64,000 bases of DNA from Ceratotherium simum simum (GCF_000283155.1 NW_004454175.1:7674071-7738070); one strand, 5' to 3'. Shown: positions 41,305 to 53,362, counted from the first letter of the stretch. Numbers and translations are program-made. Notes: generated by a model not told the origin, from the sequence alone.

Positions 41305-44300
41305 AAACGACCCTCCTATGTCAGAAAATGCTGGTAAATCCCTGGAAGGACTAGTACATTGCGATGTGAATTATAAGGAGCCGATGGAGTGCCACATCCC
41401 TAATCAGAAATGAAAATATCTTGCAGTCACTCTTATTTTTCACAGTTTGCTGGTGAATTTTGTTTTTGAGAACCAGAGAGTCTATATGCAGTAATATGTA
41501 TTTCTCATTGTGTTTGAACTTCACCGTGTGGGAATCCGGAAGAGGCTTACATTAAAGTGACATGTCCTGGTGATTTAGAATTCTACAGACGCAAATGACC
41601 CAGCACTTTATACAATGTCTATCGCCAGGGTCAAGCTTTCCTGTGGACTTTTCAGAGGCTTTCTGTGAATGAAAATGACCCCGAATATGACACAAGAACC
41701 GAGAGCTGGTTTATCCCGGAATACTTTCTTTCAGAGAGAATATATTGTGTTAGATCTAGTTATAAAACACAAAGAAATTGGCCGTTCTGGAACATTTTAT
41801 GTATTTCTTGCAATAGCCCATCTGGCATGGTGATGTTTGAAATGCCATTGTAGGATAAAATGGTGCTGGTCCTTGCTCTCGCATAAAACCTGATGCTGAT
41901 GTATGTGGAACACGTTGTAAAGACCGCAGGGAAAGACTTTTTTACGGAAAATCTCAGTTCCTTGTAGCACAATGCCCTGAGTGCCAAGTACATACAACCT
42001 TTTTTTTTTAAGAGAGCAAATACAAAAACTCTTAGTTCATTCTCTCTGAATAACTTTCCCCAAATGGTGTTGAGAACATAGCAAAATCATGTACAAGTTA
42101 AGTAACTGTGATAAACAGCTTCTAGAAAGTTGTGACTCAAGAGCATTGGAATATGCATTGCTTTCAAGCAGAAATTGTCATAGTTGAAAGAATTACTGAG
42201 CCATACCTACTCTACTGTAAACCTCCCAGTTTCCTGCTTAAAAAAAAAAATCTCAACCCAAAAAACAAAAACACATAAAACAAACAAAACAAAAACATAA
42301 ACAGAGCAGACCAGCGAGGCTGGCATTCAGCAGAGTCAGGAAGTATAAGGCTGCAAGTCCAGGCCCCTGCCTGTCCTGTGAGGGCCCCTCCAAAAATGTC
42401 CTCAAGGGAGTGAAGAGTTTGTTTTGACAATATTTGCCAGATAGCCTTGCTCCCCAAAATGATGCTGACTCAAGCCTCCTTTAAAAGACCTAGTATTCAA
42501 ATTTTTACCTACTCATTTGGGGAGACTGACAAATTTACATTCCAGTTCAAATGGAAAAAGAAAAAAATTAAAAAGGGAGAAGAAAGGGGCAGGATAAGCA
42601 TTTTCCCAATTCTTTTTAACCATAAGTCCTGGTCCAAAGTACTGTATTTGGGGAGGAGATGGGAGGAAAAAGGGCGACTCACTACTGCAGTGTTTCTATG
42701 TCGCCTCTTCTCCCCAGACACAAATTTAATCCCAGGACCTTTCCTGATTTATAGCCCACCCTCCACATTCCACAAGAGCCCAACTCTGTCTCCTAATCTC
42801 CTCTATGTTAAGGTATTAATCTATGTTAAAGCACTAATATATTCATGTACCACACCTCCAGGTAACATGTTTGCATTTTAATAGGAATCTTCTGGAAAGA
42901 ATGCATTTTACCGGAAGAATTCAAATGGTGGGAACTGGGTAGCATAGCAGGCCATGGAAAGAGGTGCGTCTGGGATGGCAAGTCTTTCTGCAGCCAAGGA
43001 ATTCACCTCTGAGCTTGGGGAATCCACCTCTTCTTTAGCAAGTCTGTTCCTGTCCCACAGGGAGACTTCACCTCCCTCCTTCAGGTTGCCTGCTGCAGGC
43101 TGCTCACTGCAACACAACCACGAGAAATGGCCCAGGAAAGGAACAATCAGGGTCTTGCAATGTTGGCATAGTGAGCAAGTACATACGGGGATGCTCAGGG
43201 ACTATAGCAGATTGCTCCTCCTAACAGTAACAAAACCTGCTTAATTTTGTTTGACCCAGAAATTCCCAACATGTTTGACCAGACAATAGCATTTGGTGGG
43301 ACATATTTTGAGAAAGTTGATTTCTATTTGTCCATACTTTTGGACTCCCTATGGTGGAAGTGGGTCAGAGCGTTTCATTTTAGTTTCCTCCATGGGTTTA
43401 ATAAAATTTTTTTCCAATAGTATCAATACAAGGGAGAGTTTTTCCAACATGGGACCAGGTAGGCAATGTTTTCCAGGATTTACCATTCCCTTCCAATTTG
43501 TTTGTCTTTGAATCAAGTCTGGTATTCATATACGCTATTTTTTTTTTGGTCAAGGCATAGGGTAATCACTTCTAAGACCAAATAAGAATGGCTGTCGATT
43601 TCCCCGTCTTTAATTACAGTCCTGGATTTATCATTTAGGCTTCCATTAAGCAGAATCTCCTCTGGAATCTCAAGGAACACTTCTTTCCAGAAGGTCTATT
43701 CCACTCTGCCTCGTCTTCATCTTTCTGTTAATTTGAAGACTCTTTGAAAATTTAACTCTTTTAACAAATTCCAAAGATCAGTCCTTTGGTATGAAGAAGA
43801 TAACTCTATAGCTTAGTTTATGTAACTTCATTCATTCCTCGGCCGCTTGTTTCATCCTTTTTTCTGAACCCTGACCACACCTTTGCTCCTTCACCCTGAT
43901 CTCTCCCAATTAGAGAGAATTCTTCTGGAAGTCATCTTTTCTGGTTTGACATCTCTCTCTTTTCCCTCCATTTCTGCTGGTCTGGATGGCTATTTTAATT
44001 AAATTACCATGTAGACTTCCATTTTCTTTTCTGTTGAACTTCTCTCCAGGAATACTCAGTTGATGACTGCTGTTCTCTTGTTCCTTTCCTCAAACTTGAT
44101 CTTGACGATTTACAGCCTAATTGTCCCCAAATCCTCACCACTGGTAGAATGCCTAACTAAATAGCAGTCCCTTCAACTCCTTTTTCTCATTGTACCCACC
44201 TGATTTCCTCTTTGTTGGCAAGTCTTGTGTTGTTCTATAATGGTAAAATGGCATGAGCTGCTTTTTCAAATCTTGTGCTTACACTCCCAATCAAATATGG

Positions 44301-45250
44301 CCTTAGATTTTCTCCTTTCCTTTGGCTTTAATTAACCAGGATCTTTATCTTCTGTTAAAAATTCAAATTTTGTTATAAGGTATTTCCTTTCACTTCTATT
44401 TTGTATTATAAATGATCATTCTCAGTTTTCTCTGTAACAATATTTCACATGTTCATACAGAAACTGTGCTTAATTGCAGTTGCAATACGATATTCCCTTG
44501 AAATTAGAGGGTGGTGAGCATCTGTTTGCTCATCTTCTAACTCTGAAAATGGAATCTGAATCAAACATCCGTGATAAATCATTAGCCGTGAATCAGCCTT
44601 ACATATTGTGAGACTGAATGTTGTTTTTCTCTGGAGTTGTTCATCGTTGCAAGGTGTTGGAATTTTACAAAATGACTGTATACCCATATTGCAGTCATTT
44701 AACCCGATTCGTCTTTGCCATTTCCTGCTCAGGAAATTGAGCTCCATCTAACTGCACAGCTGGTTTGGCTTTAGAAACCTCGAGTTTCTGCCCAAATGAT
44801 CAATCTGGCTGTACAGCCAGGCAAATATGTGGGTTTCAAGATAAAAAGTGCCCCAGTGACTTGAGGGAATCGGAGTTTTTCTCTGAGTGCCTCATCAGTT
44901 ACCATAAAGAGAAGGTGCCGTTACCCAGGAACTGTCCAGATGGAGACATTTTTAACAAGAATGGAAGCTCCGGCCTCACACCAAATGTTTTCTAAGTTTT
45001 CAGGACATTTATTATCTGGAAACAACCGAAACTTCAAGGACTTCAGTAAATTTCTGCTTTTATATTTTCATGGAAAGATTTATTTTTAGTTCTGATTTCT
45101 CCATCACCCCCAAAAGACATACTTGTTCTGGAAATAGGAAGCTAAAATAATCAGGAAGAGGGAAGACTTTCCAGGTGAAGATAAAATTCTCCCCACCCAT
45201 AAATTAGAATGATTTAGTACCAAAAAAGATGAAAAGACTTCGTTTATGAA
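41305..45250. other. Mostly unique non-coding stretch
   Basis: Nearly 4 kb with no ERE, L1 or MIR I can recognise. 41460-41995 and 44440-45000 have balanced composition and look non-repetitive, and 43550-44350 may be an old degraded repeat. Open frames on both strands at 44445-44995 are short and lack domains. Candidate conserved non-coding sequence. Confidence 0.4.
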
Positions 45251-45254
45251 ATCA

Positions 45255-46560
45255 CTAGGGTGGGACTAGGATGAACAGTTCCACTGATGCCTTTGTGCCA
45301 GGCACAACTCCAGGTGCTAGGGACCCAGTAATGAACCAAAGAGACAAAAGTCCTGCCCTGTGGAGCTTACTTTCTAGTGGAGGGAGCTGGATTAATAAAG
45401 TATGAAAGTATATTAGACAGTGACAAGAGCTAAGGGGAAAAATAAAGCAAAATAAAATAAAGGGATGATAGATTGGATGGTCAGAAAAGATTCCACTGAG
45501 AACGTGGCCTTTGAATAAAAATCTGAAGCAGATGAGGGAGAGAGCCACACCGACAACTGGAGGAAGTGCATTCTAGGTGGAGGGAACAGCAAGTGTGAAG
45601 GCCTTGAGGCAGGATTGTGCCTGGAAAGTCAGAGGAGCAGCAAAGAGGGCAAGCTAGAGGAAGTAAGTTAGAGGAACAAGCAAGGAGGATGAAGCAAAGA
45701 AATGAGGGAGAACTGCAGGGGATAAGAGCAGAAAGGCAAGGTGAGGGAGGCAGGCGATGGAAGGCCTCACAGGTCATTGTAAGAACGTTGTGTAAGGACT
45801 GACACTGCCCCTGCTTTCCCAGAGCTTACAATTGAGCAGGAGAAAAATACATGAATAATAATGATAAAATGGACAGCTAGTAAAAGTAGGAAAGTACAGG
45901 GTGTTATGGAATTACAGAGTGCTGGGTCCTAATGTACTCTAGAGGTCTCTTCCAGGAGGCATTGGTGTTTATGCTGAGACCTACAGGATGAGCACGAGTT
46001 AGATGGATGGAGGTGGTGACGGCTGGGGGTGGGGAGGGATGAGTTGCAGCAGTTGCTGGGGGCACAAGCAGGAGCAGTAAGAATAAATAGCCCTGAGGTG
46101 AACACACCAGGAATTGAAACGGAATCTATTATGACAAAGGCAAAAGAACAAGTGAGAGGGACAGTGTTGCAAAATGAAGCTGGAGAAAGGGGGAGTGGGG
46201 AGGGCAGCTAGATTATAAAAAGCGTTGTAGGCTATGTAAGAGTTTGAACTTGACGTGAGAGCAGTAGGGAGCAAAGGAAGATTGTAGACAGGGGGATTAC
46301 GTGATTGAGTCTGTCTCTTGAAAGATGACTCTAGAGGAAGAGTGGAAAGCAAATTGAGAGGAACAAGCTGTGATAAAGGGGAAACGGTTAACACGCTCCT
46401 CCAGTGGTGCGGGGAGGGGGTGATGGTGCTTTTGGCCTTCCCTGGTAGCAGAGGGAATGGAGCGATGCGGACACACCTGAAAGACATTTACGGACTAGAC
46501 TAGATAGGACTGGGTGATTGGCGGCATGTGGGGTTGCCTGTGGGGAAGTTTCAAGTAGTG
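45255..46560 (+). repeat. Ancient interspersed repeat, copies 4 and 5 in tandem
   Basis: Copy 4 (45255-45785): 'tttgtgccaggcacaactccaggtgctagggaccca', 'tgtggagcttactttctagtgg', 'gtggagggaacagcaagtgtgaaggccttgaggcagg'. Copy 5 (45786-46560): 'ccagagcttacaattgagcagg', 'agcagtagggagcaaagg', 'gtctcttgaaagatgactctagagg'. The second repeats the order of the first, giving a tandem or nested pair. Pseudo-ORFs on the minus strand here are Ser/Pro/Leu-rich artefacts. Confidence 0.55.
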
Positions 46561-46939
46561 AGAAGGATCAAAGATGTCATTCAAGCTTCTTGCTCTGGCA
46601 ACTTAATAGATGGTAGTGTCATTGACTGAAAATAAGGAAAAAAGGAGAAGGAACAAGGTCAGAGATGGACTTTGGCCTTCAGAACATGCCATTGATCTAA
46701 CTCAAATAGCATTTACTGTATTTTTTTCTGTATTCCCCTCTCCTAACTGAAAACTTCGAGATGATCGAATCAGATTATTCCTTGGGTGGTTTAGATTAAT
46801 CTTTATGCTTTAATACAGGAATATCGTTTTAAGGTAGCATTTCCTACAGATCTTTCTGTAAGTCTACGCAGGTATTGGGGACGTGGTGGTTTCAGCAGAA
46901 ATCACGAAAAGATACAGGCTGTAATATAGCTAAGCGTGT

Positions 46940-46954
46940 GGCGCCATCTGCAGG
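46940..46954 (-). promoter_or_regulatory. Near-consensus CTCF core motif
   Basis: The minus strand reads CCTGCAGATGGCGCC, matching the CTCF core CCASYAGRKGGCRSY at 14 of 15 positions (only the third base differs). It lies in unique sequence about 30 kb upstream of the NEUROD1 TSS. Occupancy is unknown. Confidence 0.5.
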
Positions 46955-48055
46955 ACAGCTTGTTAAAAGGTTATAAACCAACCAGACCGAAAGGCAAGCT
47001 TCTCCCAGCACAACGCTTTTCTATGGAGTATGACTCCATCTTGTTTGGTAATAAGAAACTGAGAAATGTTTCTCCCAACTTCAGTTGTGACCAAAACCTT
47101 CATCTTCCCAAGAACTACAGTTTATCACAGGATATAGCAAAAATCATAGCAGATTTTCCTTTGAAATCATTCCAGGTTGAAAGTGTCGGCAAGCTGGACG
47201 ATGGGGCTTTGCTGTGGACAAGCCTGGAAAAGAAAATTAAGGCAGCGTCACTTTGAGGTTTTCCACTTTAATGTCCAGATTCTCCGGTGCTTTTCCAAAG
47301 TCACACATTTACATTCTTCAGCAGGTGCCTTATTAAATGCATAGCCAAGTGAAATTTAATTCTTATTTATTTATAATGCTTTACAAATGCATGAATATAA
47401 AAATTAGAAAAAAAATCTTTTGTCAGACTTTGTATTCAATTTTATGGTTCAGGAAACGTACTCTCAGATTTATATGGTCTCCACTTTAGAAATAAAAGGT
47501 TGTAAATAAGAAGTCAATATTGCACCCATAGCTAACTACATAAGGAGAAATAATACAGCTTACTAGATGACTTTTATTTTAAAAATCGAGCCTTTAGTTA
47601 TTCTATTTGAATAAACTCCACCCTTTCTTCTTGCAGGGTTTGGATATGAAAACATGTGCATATACGTGTTTCTCGGAATGTATCTGCCACCTTCGTGCAC
47701 AGGACACGCTGTTTAACCTACACCGAGCGTTTAGCGCAGTCTCGTGAATAACTGGGAGATAAACAGCTTGGCTTTTACATGGAGGCAAATTGTTTCGACC
47801 ATCTTGCGGCGCCCGGCTCGCAAATGGGCTTTCTTCCTAGACTGCTCTCATTAAAAATGCATGTGTTTCAATTGAGGAATTGTAAGTCCCAGAGTTCCTG
47901 TTAATCCTGAAAGAGGTAACACATCAACCTACATTCCATTTCTAGATAAAGGGGGCAAGGCTACCCCACCAGCCATGGGTTTGGGTTTCTTGGAGTATAA
48001 ATTGGGCTTATGGGGGTGAGGGGAAGGGTGGGACATACAGAATGTGTGGCCAATA
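46955..48055. other. Unique-looking sequence, candidate conserved element
   Basis: No repeat recognised. 47630-47880 has several CpGs in an otherwise AT-rich setting ('cctacaccgagcgtttagcgcagtctcgtg', 'cttgcggcgcccggctcgc'), suggesting selection or a small CpG cluster. A plus-strand open frame runs to 47256 but begins with GTG and has no recognisable domain. Confidence 0.4.
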
Positions 48056-48057
48056 AT

Positions 48058-48250
48058 AGTATCTAACAGTAATTATGTGTTTCCAGTGTGCCTGGTGCTT
48101 TATATGGATTATCTCATTTAATTCTCATAACAACCTATGGGTACTGTTTTTTAAATTGGTGGGCACCTTCATTATCCTCTGTGTGCTACAGATCAGGAAA
48201 CTGAAGCTTAGAGAATTTTAAATAACGTGCCCAATGTCTCACATCCCCTG
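48058..48250 (-). repeat. MIR SINE, minus strand
   Basis: 'tgcctggtgctttatatggattatctcatttaattctcataacaacctatgggtac' and 'gatcaggaaactgaagcttagagaattttaaataacgtgcccaatgtctcac' are in reverse MIR order. Confidence 0.88.
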
Positions 48251-48890
48251 TCTAGTCAAGCTATGGAAATAAATTCTAACCCAGGCATTCTCTCTCCAGA
48301 GACAACCAGCATGACCAAAACCTCATACTGCCCCTTAAAGGGAAAAGATTTCCTTAAAGGGAAAATAGCCTTAATAAAGAACCAAGCTAATAGTCTGAGC
48401 AAAAGATTCGGAGAGCAGAAGATTTGGAATTGAGGGCAGGGGCAGAACCTCGGGTGATCCCCTGAGTTGCAGAAGTTCCTGTCACCTCTCCACAGTTTCG
48501 GTCTTGGCACTGCCTGGGCAGGTTACGGTAATATAGGTCCTTGAGACTTTGGAGGGTGAGTCTGGGCTCGATTGTGACTTACAGAAATGAGAGGGTGGGA
48601 GCCAAGAAATTCACTATTGTCTTCACATTTTGTTCTAGGATCAAGCCTAGAGATAAAGAGCCACGGTCTCTGAAAATAGAAACCACTATATGAGGTTAAC
48701 AACACACAGCATACCGAACAGGAGCAGAAATAAATAACATACTTCACCTTGTTCAGTCAGGGAGAGGTTGGTGCCCAGAACATGGTGCTGCAACGCTCCC
48801 CTGAAGTGGGCAAAGCAGAGGCCCCTAAGAGGCCAGCAGGCAAGTGGGTGAGATGACCAGCATGTGAGCAGCACCAACCACAAGGACGAG
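48251..48890. other. Unassigned sequence
   Basis: No supported gene. 48330-48365 has a tandem 'cttaaagggaaaa(ga/ta)' duplication. Open frames are short on both strands. Confidence 0.3.
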
Positions 48891-48892
48891 CA

Positions 48893-49110
48893 TATGGCGT
48901 GGACTCTGACACCTTGGTTCCAGGCTGAGCGCTGTCACTTACTGTGTGACTTTAGACAATTCATTTAAATTATTTTATCTTTAATTTACTCAGTTGAAAA
49001 ATGGCAGTAATAACTACCGAATAGGATTGTTGGGATATCAGAGAAACAATATGTATGAACCTCTGCAACCTATACCACTGAGCACCTTGTATGTGCTAGA
49101 CATCGGGAAT
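48893..49110 (+). repeat. MIR SINE, plus strand
   Basis: 'gtggactctgacaccttggttccaggctgagc..tgtcacttactgtgtgactttagacaattcatttaaa', 'gttgaaaaatggcagtaataactacc', 'gagcaccttgtatgtgctagac'. Confidence 0.85.
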
Positions 49111-49234
49111 AGAAAATTAACATACAATCCTTTCTCTCAAGGAGTTCTAATGATATATAAATGTTGGTTAACTTTATTATGGTAAGCCCCTCCTCCTTTC
49201 TAATTATCCCTTTCACCCCTCCACTTGGATATTG

Positions 49235-49720
49235 TCTTAGTTTGGGTTTTCCCAAAAGCAGACTCTGAAACAAGGATTTGAGTGCAGAGGGCTTATTTGG
49301 AGGTGCAGGGAAACACAGATGAGGTGTGGAAAAGTGATGGAGGAAAGATCGCCAGCACAGGGTGCACTATGGAGCCAGCTACCGCCTCGGGCGACTCAGA
49401 GGTTTCCCACCTAAGAAACCAGGGAGCTGGAGAGTGTCTCACAGCAGCTTCAGATAAAGTCCTTGGGCAAAGAAATGGAGATATTGGCAGTTGGAAGATG
49501 ACAGAAGTCATAAGAGCCACAGAGACGTGCAGGGCACTGACAGCATCTATAAAAGTTGGTCCATCGTGTCCAACGGTACCTGGGTGGGCTCACTCTCCCC
49601 AGCACCCAGGGCAAAACCAAGAGAGAAGAACCTCTCAGCACTTAGCACTGTGGAGGAAGAGGATAAGGAGGCTAAAGATATGCTAACACTTTCTAATGGC
49701 AGCATTGACCCATGAATTAT
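49235..49720 (-). mobile_element. Solo LTR-like element, same family as 40050 and 59160
   Basis: 'ttagtttgggttttcccaaaagcagactctgaaacaaggatttgagtgcagagggcttatttggagg' at the plus-strand start is shared with the other two copies. Minus-strand orientation is inferred from the LTR next to the ERVL internal region at 59-61 kb. Confidence 0.5.
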
Positions 49721-49811
49721 TGTGTCTTTTCAGAAATTTGGCAGAGCTGTGTAGGCCCATAGAACTATTGCTTCACTGTTGAACTTTCTGTGATGGTGGA
49801 AATATTCTATA

Positions 49812-49972
49812 TCTGCACCGTCCAACATAGTAGCCACTAGTCACATATAACTATCAAGCACCTGAAATGTGGCAGGTGTGACTGAGGAACTACATTTTTA
49901 CTTTTATTTAATGTTAATTAATTTGAATAATCGCATATGTCTGGCTACCATATTAGACAGCACAACTTTAGA
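49812..49972. mobile_element. Short hAT-type MITE, relative of the 37285 element
   Basis: Inverted ends: 'ctgcaccgtccaacatagtagccactag' at left and 'tctggctaccatattagacagcacaac' at right. The interior is AT-rich ('ttttacttttatttaatgttaattaatttg'). Internal deletion explains the length of about 160 bp. Confidence 0.7.
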
Positions 49973-50193
49973 CTAGTTAAAATTGTTTTATTATTCATAA
50001 AAAATTGCTCAGAAATCATTCTAATAATTTTCTTCATTAAGGACAGAGGTAAATCAAATATGGTATATGGCTGAAGTGTTAAAATCAATATTAAGTTGTG
50101 GTTGAGGTCACAGCCAAATATCACCATCTAATAGAAACTTCTGGGACATGGGAATAAATGTGAAGTCTTGTCAACATTTGTTTAAAAAATGTA

Positions 50194-50393
50194 GGGCCGG
50201 CCCTGTGGCTTGGTGGTTAAGTGCGCGCGCTGCGATGCTGGTGGCCCGGGTTCGGATCCCGGGTGTGCATCGAGGCACCACTTCTCCGTTCATCCTGAGG
50301 CCGAGTCCCACATACAGCAACTAGAAGGATGTGCAGCTACGACACACAACTATCCACTGGGGCTTTGGGGGGAAAAATAAAATAAATAAAATC
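50194..50393 (+). mobile_element. ERE SINE, young copy, with 13-bp duplication
   Basis: Complete element: head 'gggccggccctgtggcttgg', A box, B box 'ggttcggatcc', body 'cagcaactagaaggatgtgcagctacgacacacaactatc', A-rich tail. The perfect duplication tttaaaaaatgta lies at 50181-50193 and 50394-50406. Confidence 0.97.
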
Positions 50394-50406
50394 TTTAAAA
50401 AATGTA

Positions 50407-51353
50407 TTATAAAAATGTTAGTGGTCAAATTGCTAAAGTTTGTCATAACAGTATAGAAACAATATCTCAGCAATTCTATTGATTCCAGATGAATAATGAC
50501 TTTCAACTGAAGTTGGTTGGGGAGCAAGATATTTGGGCTACATGATTTTTCTTTATAATTTTTTCTTCATGTCTCACTAATTATACCTCATATTAGTTCG
50601 CGTGTGATTTTTCCCAGCGTGTTAATGTTTTTGCCACTGTGTAACAGCAGCCGAATGCAAAGTGCAGAAGACGGCTGAACATCTCAGGCTGGGTTACACT
50701 GTGCTCGTTCATCCACGGTCCTCCTCTGGGCTCCACCTGGCCACAGCTCTCTCAGAGGTGCTTAAGGCTCGTTCTCCCTGAGCTTTGTGCACTTTGCCCT
50801 CATCTCCATAACTCAGCAGCCCAGCTCTTCTTTATACGCCCTTCATCAAGCTAGTTTTAGTTGTTTTTTTTTAACGCGTTTTGCTAATGCAAAGTCCTGT
50901 TTATACGGTAGTATTTATTTATCAGTCAGGTAATAGTTTTTTAAACTGTGCTGTATCTTTATTAGGAATATTATCGTTTTTGTTAGTACACCATTATAAA
51001 GTTTTGTATGCTTTGAGTGGAAATTGCATATGGTTTGAGTGGCTTGATCCTGACCCTATTTTGCCCCCAAACTCTATTATTTTTAGTGTGTGATTTTGTA
51101 GATGTGACTTAGTTTTTCTTTTTTCAGGAACACACATGTTGCATTAAGGCAAAAACACCTGTACATTGATTCTTCAATTGAATGAGAGAATAGCAACAAC
51201 AACCACCCATAAAGAGATCTGGACTCCACATTGCATCTAGAATGATTACTTATGTTTGAAACTGAATATTCACATGTGAATATAACGTCCCTTCTTACGA
51301 TATATGTAGGAAAAGGGTTCATGAATGGCATGTCTTTATTCTGGAGTTAAGAG
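50407..51353. other. Unassigned sequence
   Basis: No gene or clear repeat recognised. 50600-50830 ('gttaatgtttttgccactgtgtaacagcagccg...') is unique-looking. Confidence 0.35.
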
Positions 51354-51363
51354 AGTGCTTCTC

Positions 51364-51614
51364 GGGGGGCCGGCCCGGTGGCGTAGTGGTTAAGTTCGAA
51401 AGCTCCACTTTGGCGGCCCGGGGTTCACAGGTTTGGATCCCAGGTATGGACCTACACACAGCTCATCAAGCCATGCTGTGGCAGTGTCCCATATACAAAA
51501 AATAGAGGAAGATTGGCACAGATGTTAGCTCAGCAACAATCTTCCTTAAGCAAAAAGAGGAAGACTGGCAACAGATGTTAGCTCAGGGCCAATATTCCTC
51601 ACACGCACACAAAA
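51364..51614 (+). mobile_element. ERE SINE, plus strand, with 10-bp duplication
   Basis: Head 'ggggccggcccggtggcgtag', A box, B box 'ggtttggatcc', then two 'gaggaaga.tggc(a)acagatgttagctcag' units in the tail. The duplication agtgcttctc lies at 51354-51363 and 51615-51624. Confidence 0.95.
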
Positions 51615-52029
51615 AGTGCTTCTCTCCCAGGTAAAAGAAGTCTGCTGCCAAGTGCTACTTATGGAGAAGTTGTTCCCTATGTTTGTGTTCGTAGGAAGCA
51701 AGTATAAAGATCAATTCACATATACCCACCTCAGTTTAGTGCCCTTAAAGTATTTGTTTTCGGAAGAAACCTATAATAAACTACATCTCTTAAAATATGC
51801 TTGCATTAATTTGAGAGTTACACACTTTTAACTGCCTGCTACAAAGTTTGGGGTTTCTCACTGTCGGTATAATTTAGAAGTGCTGCCCAGTAACAAACAA
51901 GAGAGGCCAAGACACACTCATAGCTTAATGCAAAATGTTTTCCAGGTTGGCATCCACTGCTCTAGGTGCCAACTGCCCTAGGTGCCTCCTGCAGATCAGG
52001 TGTTCAGTGATTGTTCTTGTGTTATTGTA

Positions 52030-52258
52030 TTGTTGGGAAGGTAGGCTCTGGCACCAGACTGTCTAGGTTCAGAGCTAGGCTATGTTACTTCCTTACTGTG
52101 TGACCTTGGTAAATTATTTAGTATCTTTGCCTCAATTTTCTCATTTTTAAAAGTAGGGATAAAGTAATTCCAATTATATGGAGTTATTGGGAGGATTAAA
52201 TGCAATATATGTAAAATAGCATAGTGCCTGGCAGATAACAAGTGCTTGATGTGTGTTA
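52030..52258 (+). repeat. MIR SINE, plus strand
   Basis: 'aggctctggcaccagactgtctaggttcagagctaggctatgttacttccttactgtgtgaccttgg', 'ctcaattttctcatttttaaaa', 'tgggaggattaaatgc' and 'atagtgcctggcagataacaagtgc' cover nearly the whole MIR. Confidence 0.92.
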
Positions 52259-52724
52259 GCCTTCATGCTGATGTCTCTGAGTGGTTTTTTCCCCCAAATT
52301 ATAAGTGAAATCATGACTGTAAAGTAGTTAACATTGCAAGGAGGCCCCCAGCTGACAAAACATAGAATGCTCTCCCCGCTAGAGTCAGAATTGAGGTAAT
52401 CAGGCACGTTGAAAAGGGAAAACTGATCACCAGAATTGGCTACTTCTCCTTTTCTGGATGAGAGTGTCTGAGCCTACAGACAAGAGGATGTTACATGTTA
52501 CTGAGTGAGAATTCCTGTCAGGGAGAACATGGCAAATAAGGCAATTAGTGGCTGTAGCTTAACGTCTAATATGCAATTGGATATTGCCAGTGACATTTGG
52601 TCTATCTCATGAAGAACTATTTTATATTCTTACTTCCATAACCTGTCTATTTCTGGTACATATTTATGCAGCACGCCATAAAAGGGCATGGTGTCTATGA
52701 TGTGTTGACAAGCCATGGAGAGTA
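52259..52724. other. Unassigned spacer between two MIRs
   Basis: No gene or further repeat recognised. Confidence 0.35.
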
Positions 52725-52935
52725 TACTCAAGAGTACAGGCTCTGGCTTCAGATTTTCTGGCTCTTCTATGAACTAACTGTGTGACTTTGGCAAGTTGCC
52801 AAACACTCTGGGTTTTTCTCATCCGTACCATGGAGATAATGATACCTACCACATAGTTTGTTGTGAGGTCTATACGATTTAATCGACACAAACTACTTAC
52901 ATAGTGTCTTGTGTGTAATAAGTATTCAATACATG
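52725..52935 (+). repeat. MIR SINE, plus strand
   Basis: 'gagtacaggctctggcttcagattttctggctc', 'actgtgtgactttggcaagttgcc', 'gataatgatacctaccacatagtttgttgtgagg' and 'gtgtaataagtattcaata'. Confidence 0.9.
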
Positions 52936-53222
52936 ATAGCTATTAATTATTTTAAATTTTCATTTATTTTTAACCATTTAAAGATAATCCACATTTTACA
53001 GAAAAGTAAACATCACCTATGCTCAGAGACCCTGCTATGAGTGTTAGGTCATATGTTTGAAAGTGAATGGAGGGGCTGGCCCCGTGGTGTAACGGTTAAG
53101 TGCGCTCGCTCCGCTGCTGGCGGCCCGGCTTCGGATCCCGGGCGCGCACCATCGCACCACTTGTCAGACCATGCTGTGGCGGCGTCCCACATAAAGTGGA
53201 GGAAGATGGGAATGGATGTTAG

Positions 53223-53322
53223 NNNNNNNNNNNNNNNNNNNNNNNNNNNNNNNNNNNNNNNNNNNNNNNNNNNNNNNNNNNNNNNNNNNNNNNNNNNNNN
53301 NNNNNNNNNNNNNNNNNNNNNN
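53223..53322. other. Assembly gap (100 N)
   Basis: Exactly 100 consecutive N, the conventional unknown-length filler. True length is not known. Confidence 1.

Positions 53323-53357
<35 letters not shown>
53323..53357 (+). repeat. (AC)n microsatellite
   Basis: At least 17 AC units directly after the gap; the gap probably arose because this repeat and the SINE tail were hard to assemble. Confidence 0.95.

Positions 53358-53362
<5 letters not shown>

Larger units (their letters stand above)
53072..53357 (+). mobile_element. ERE SINE containing an assembly gap and (AC)n tail
   Basis: Head 'ggggctggccccgtggtgtaacggttaag', B-box region 'cttcggatccc' and 'gaggaagatgggaatggatgttag', then N. The 13-bp duplication gaaagtgaatgga lies at 53059-53071 and 53358-53370, so the gap and the AC repeat are both inside the insertion. 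Unknown sequence is limited to SINE tail and microsatellite. Confidence 0.9.

Noticed and set aside
44445..44995. Opposed open frames of 100 (minus) and 76 (plus) codons
   Set aside because: No domain, promoter or splice signals; sizes are within chance expectation for this length.
46936..47256. 106-codon open frame near the CTCF-like motif
   Set aside because: It starts with GTG (first ATG is about 29 codons in), has no recognisable domain or splice context; most likely chance.
50194..50290. tRNA-like A and B boxes in ERE copies
   Set aside because: They are Pol III promoter remnants of a tRNA-derived SINE; no cloverleaf or mature tRNA gene is formed.
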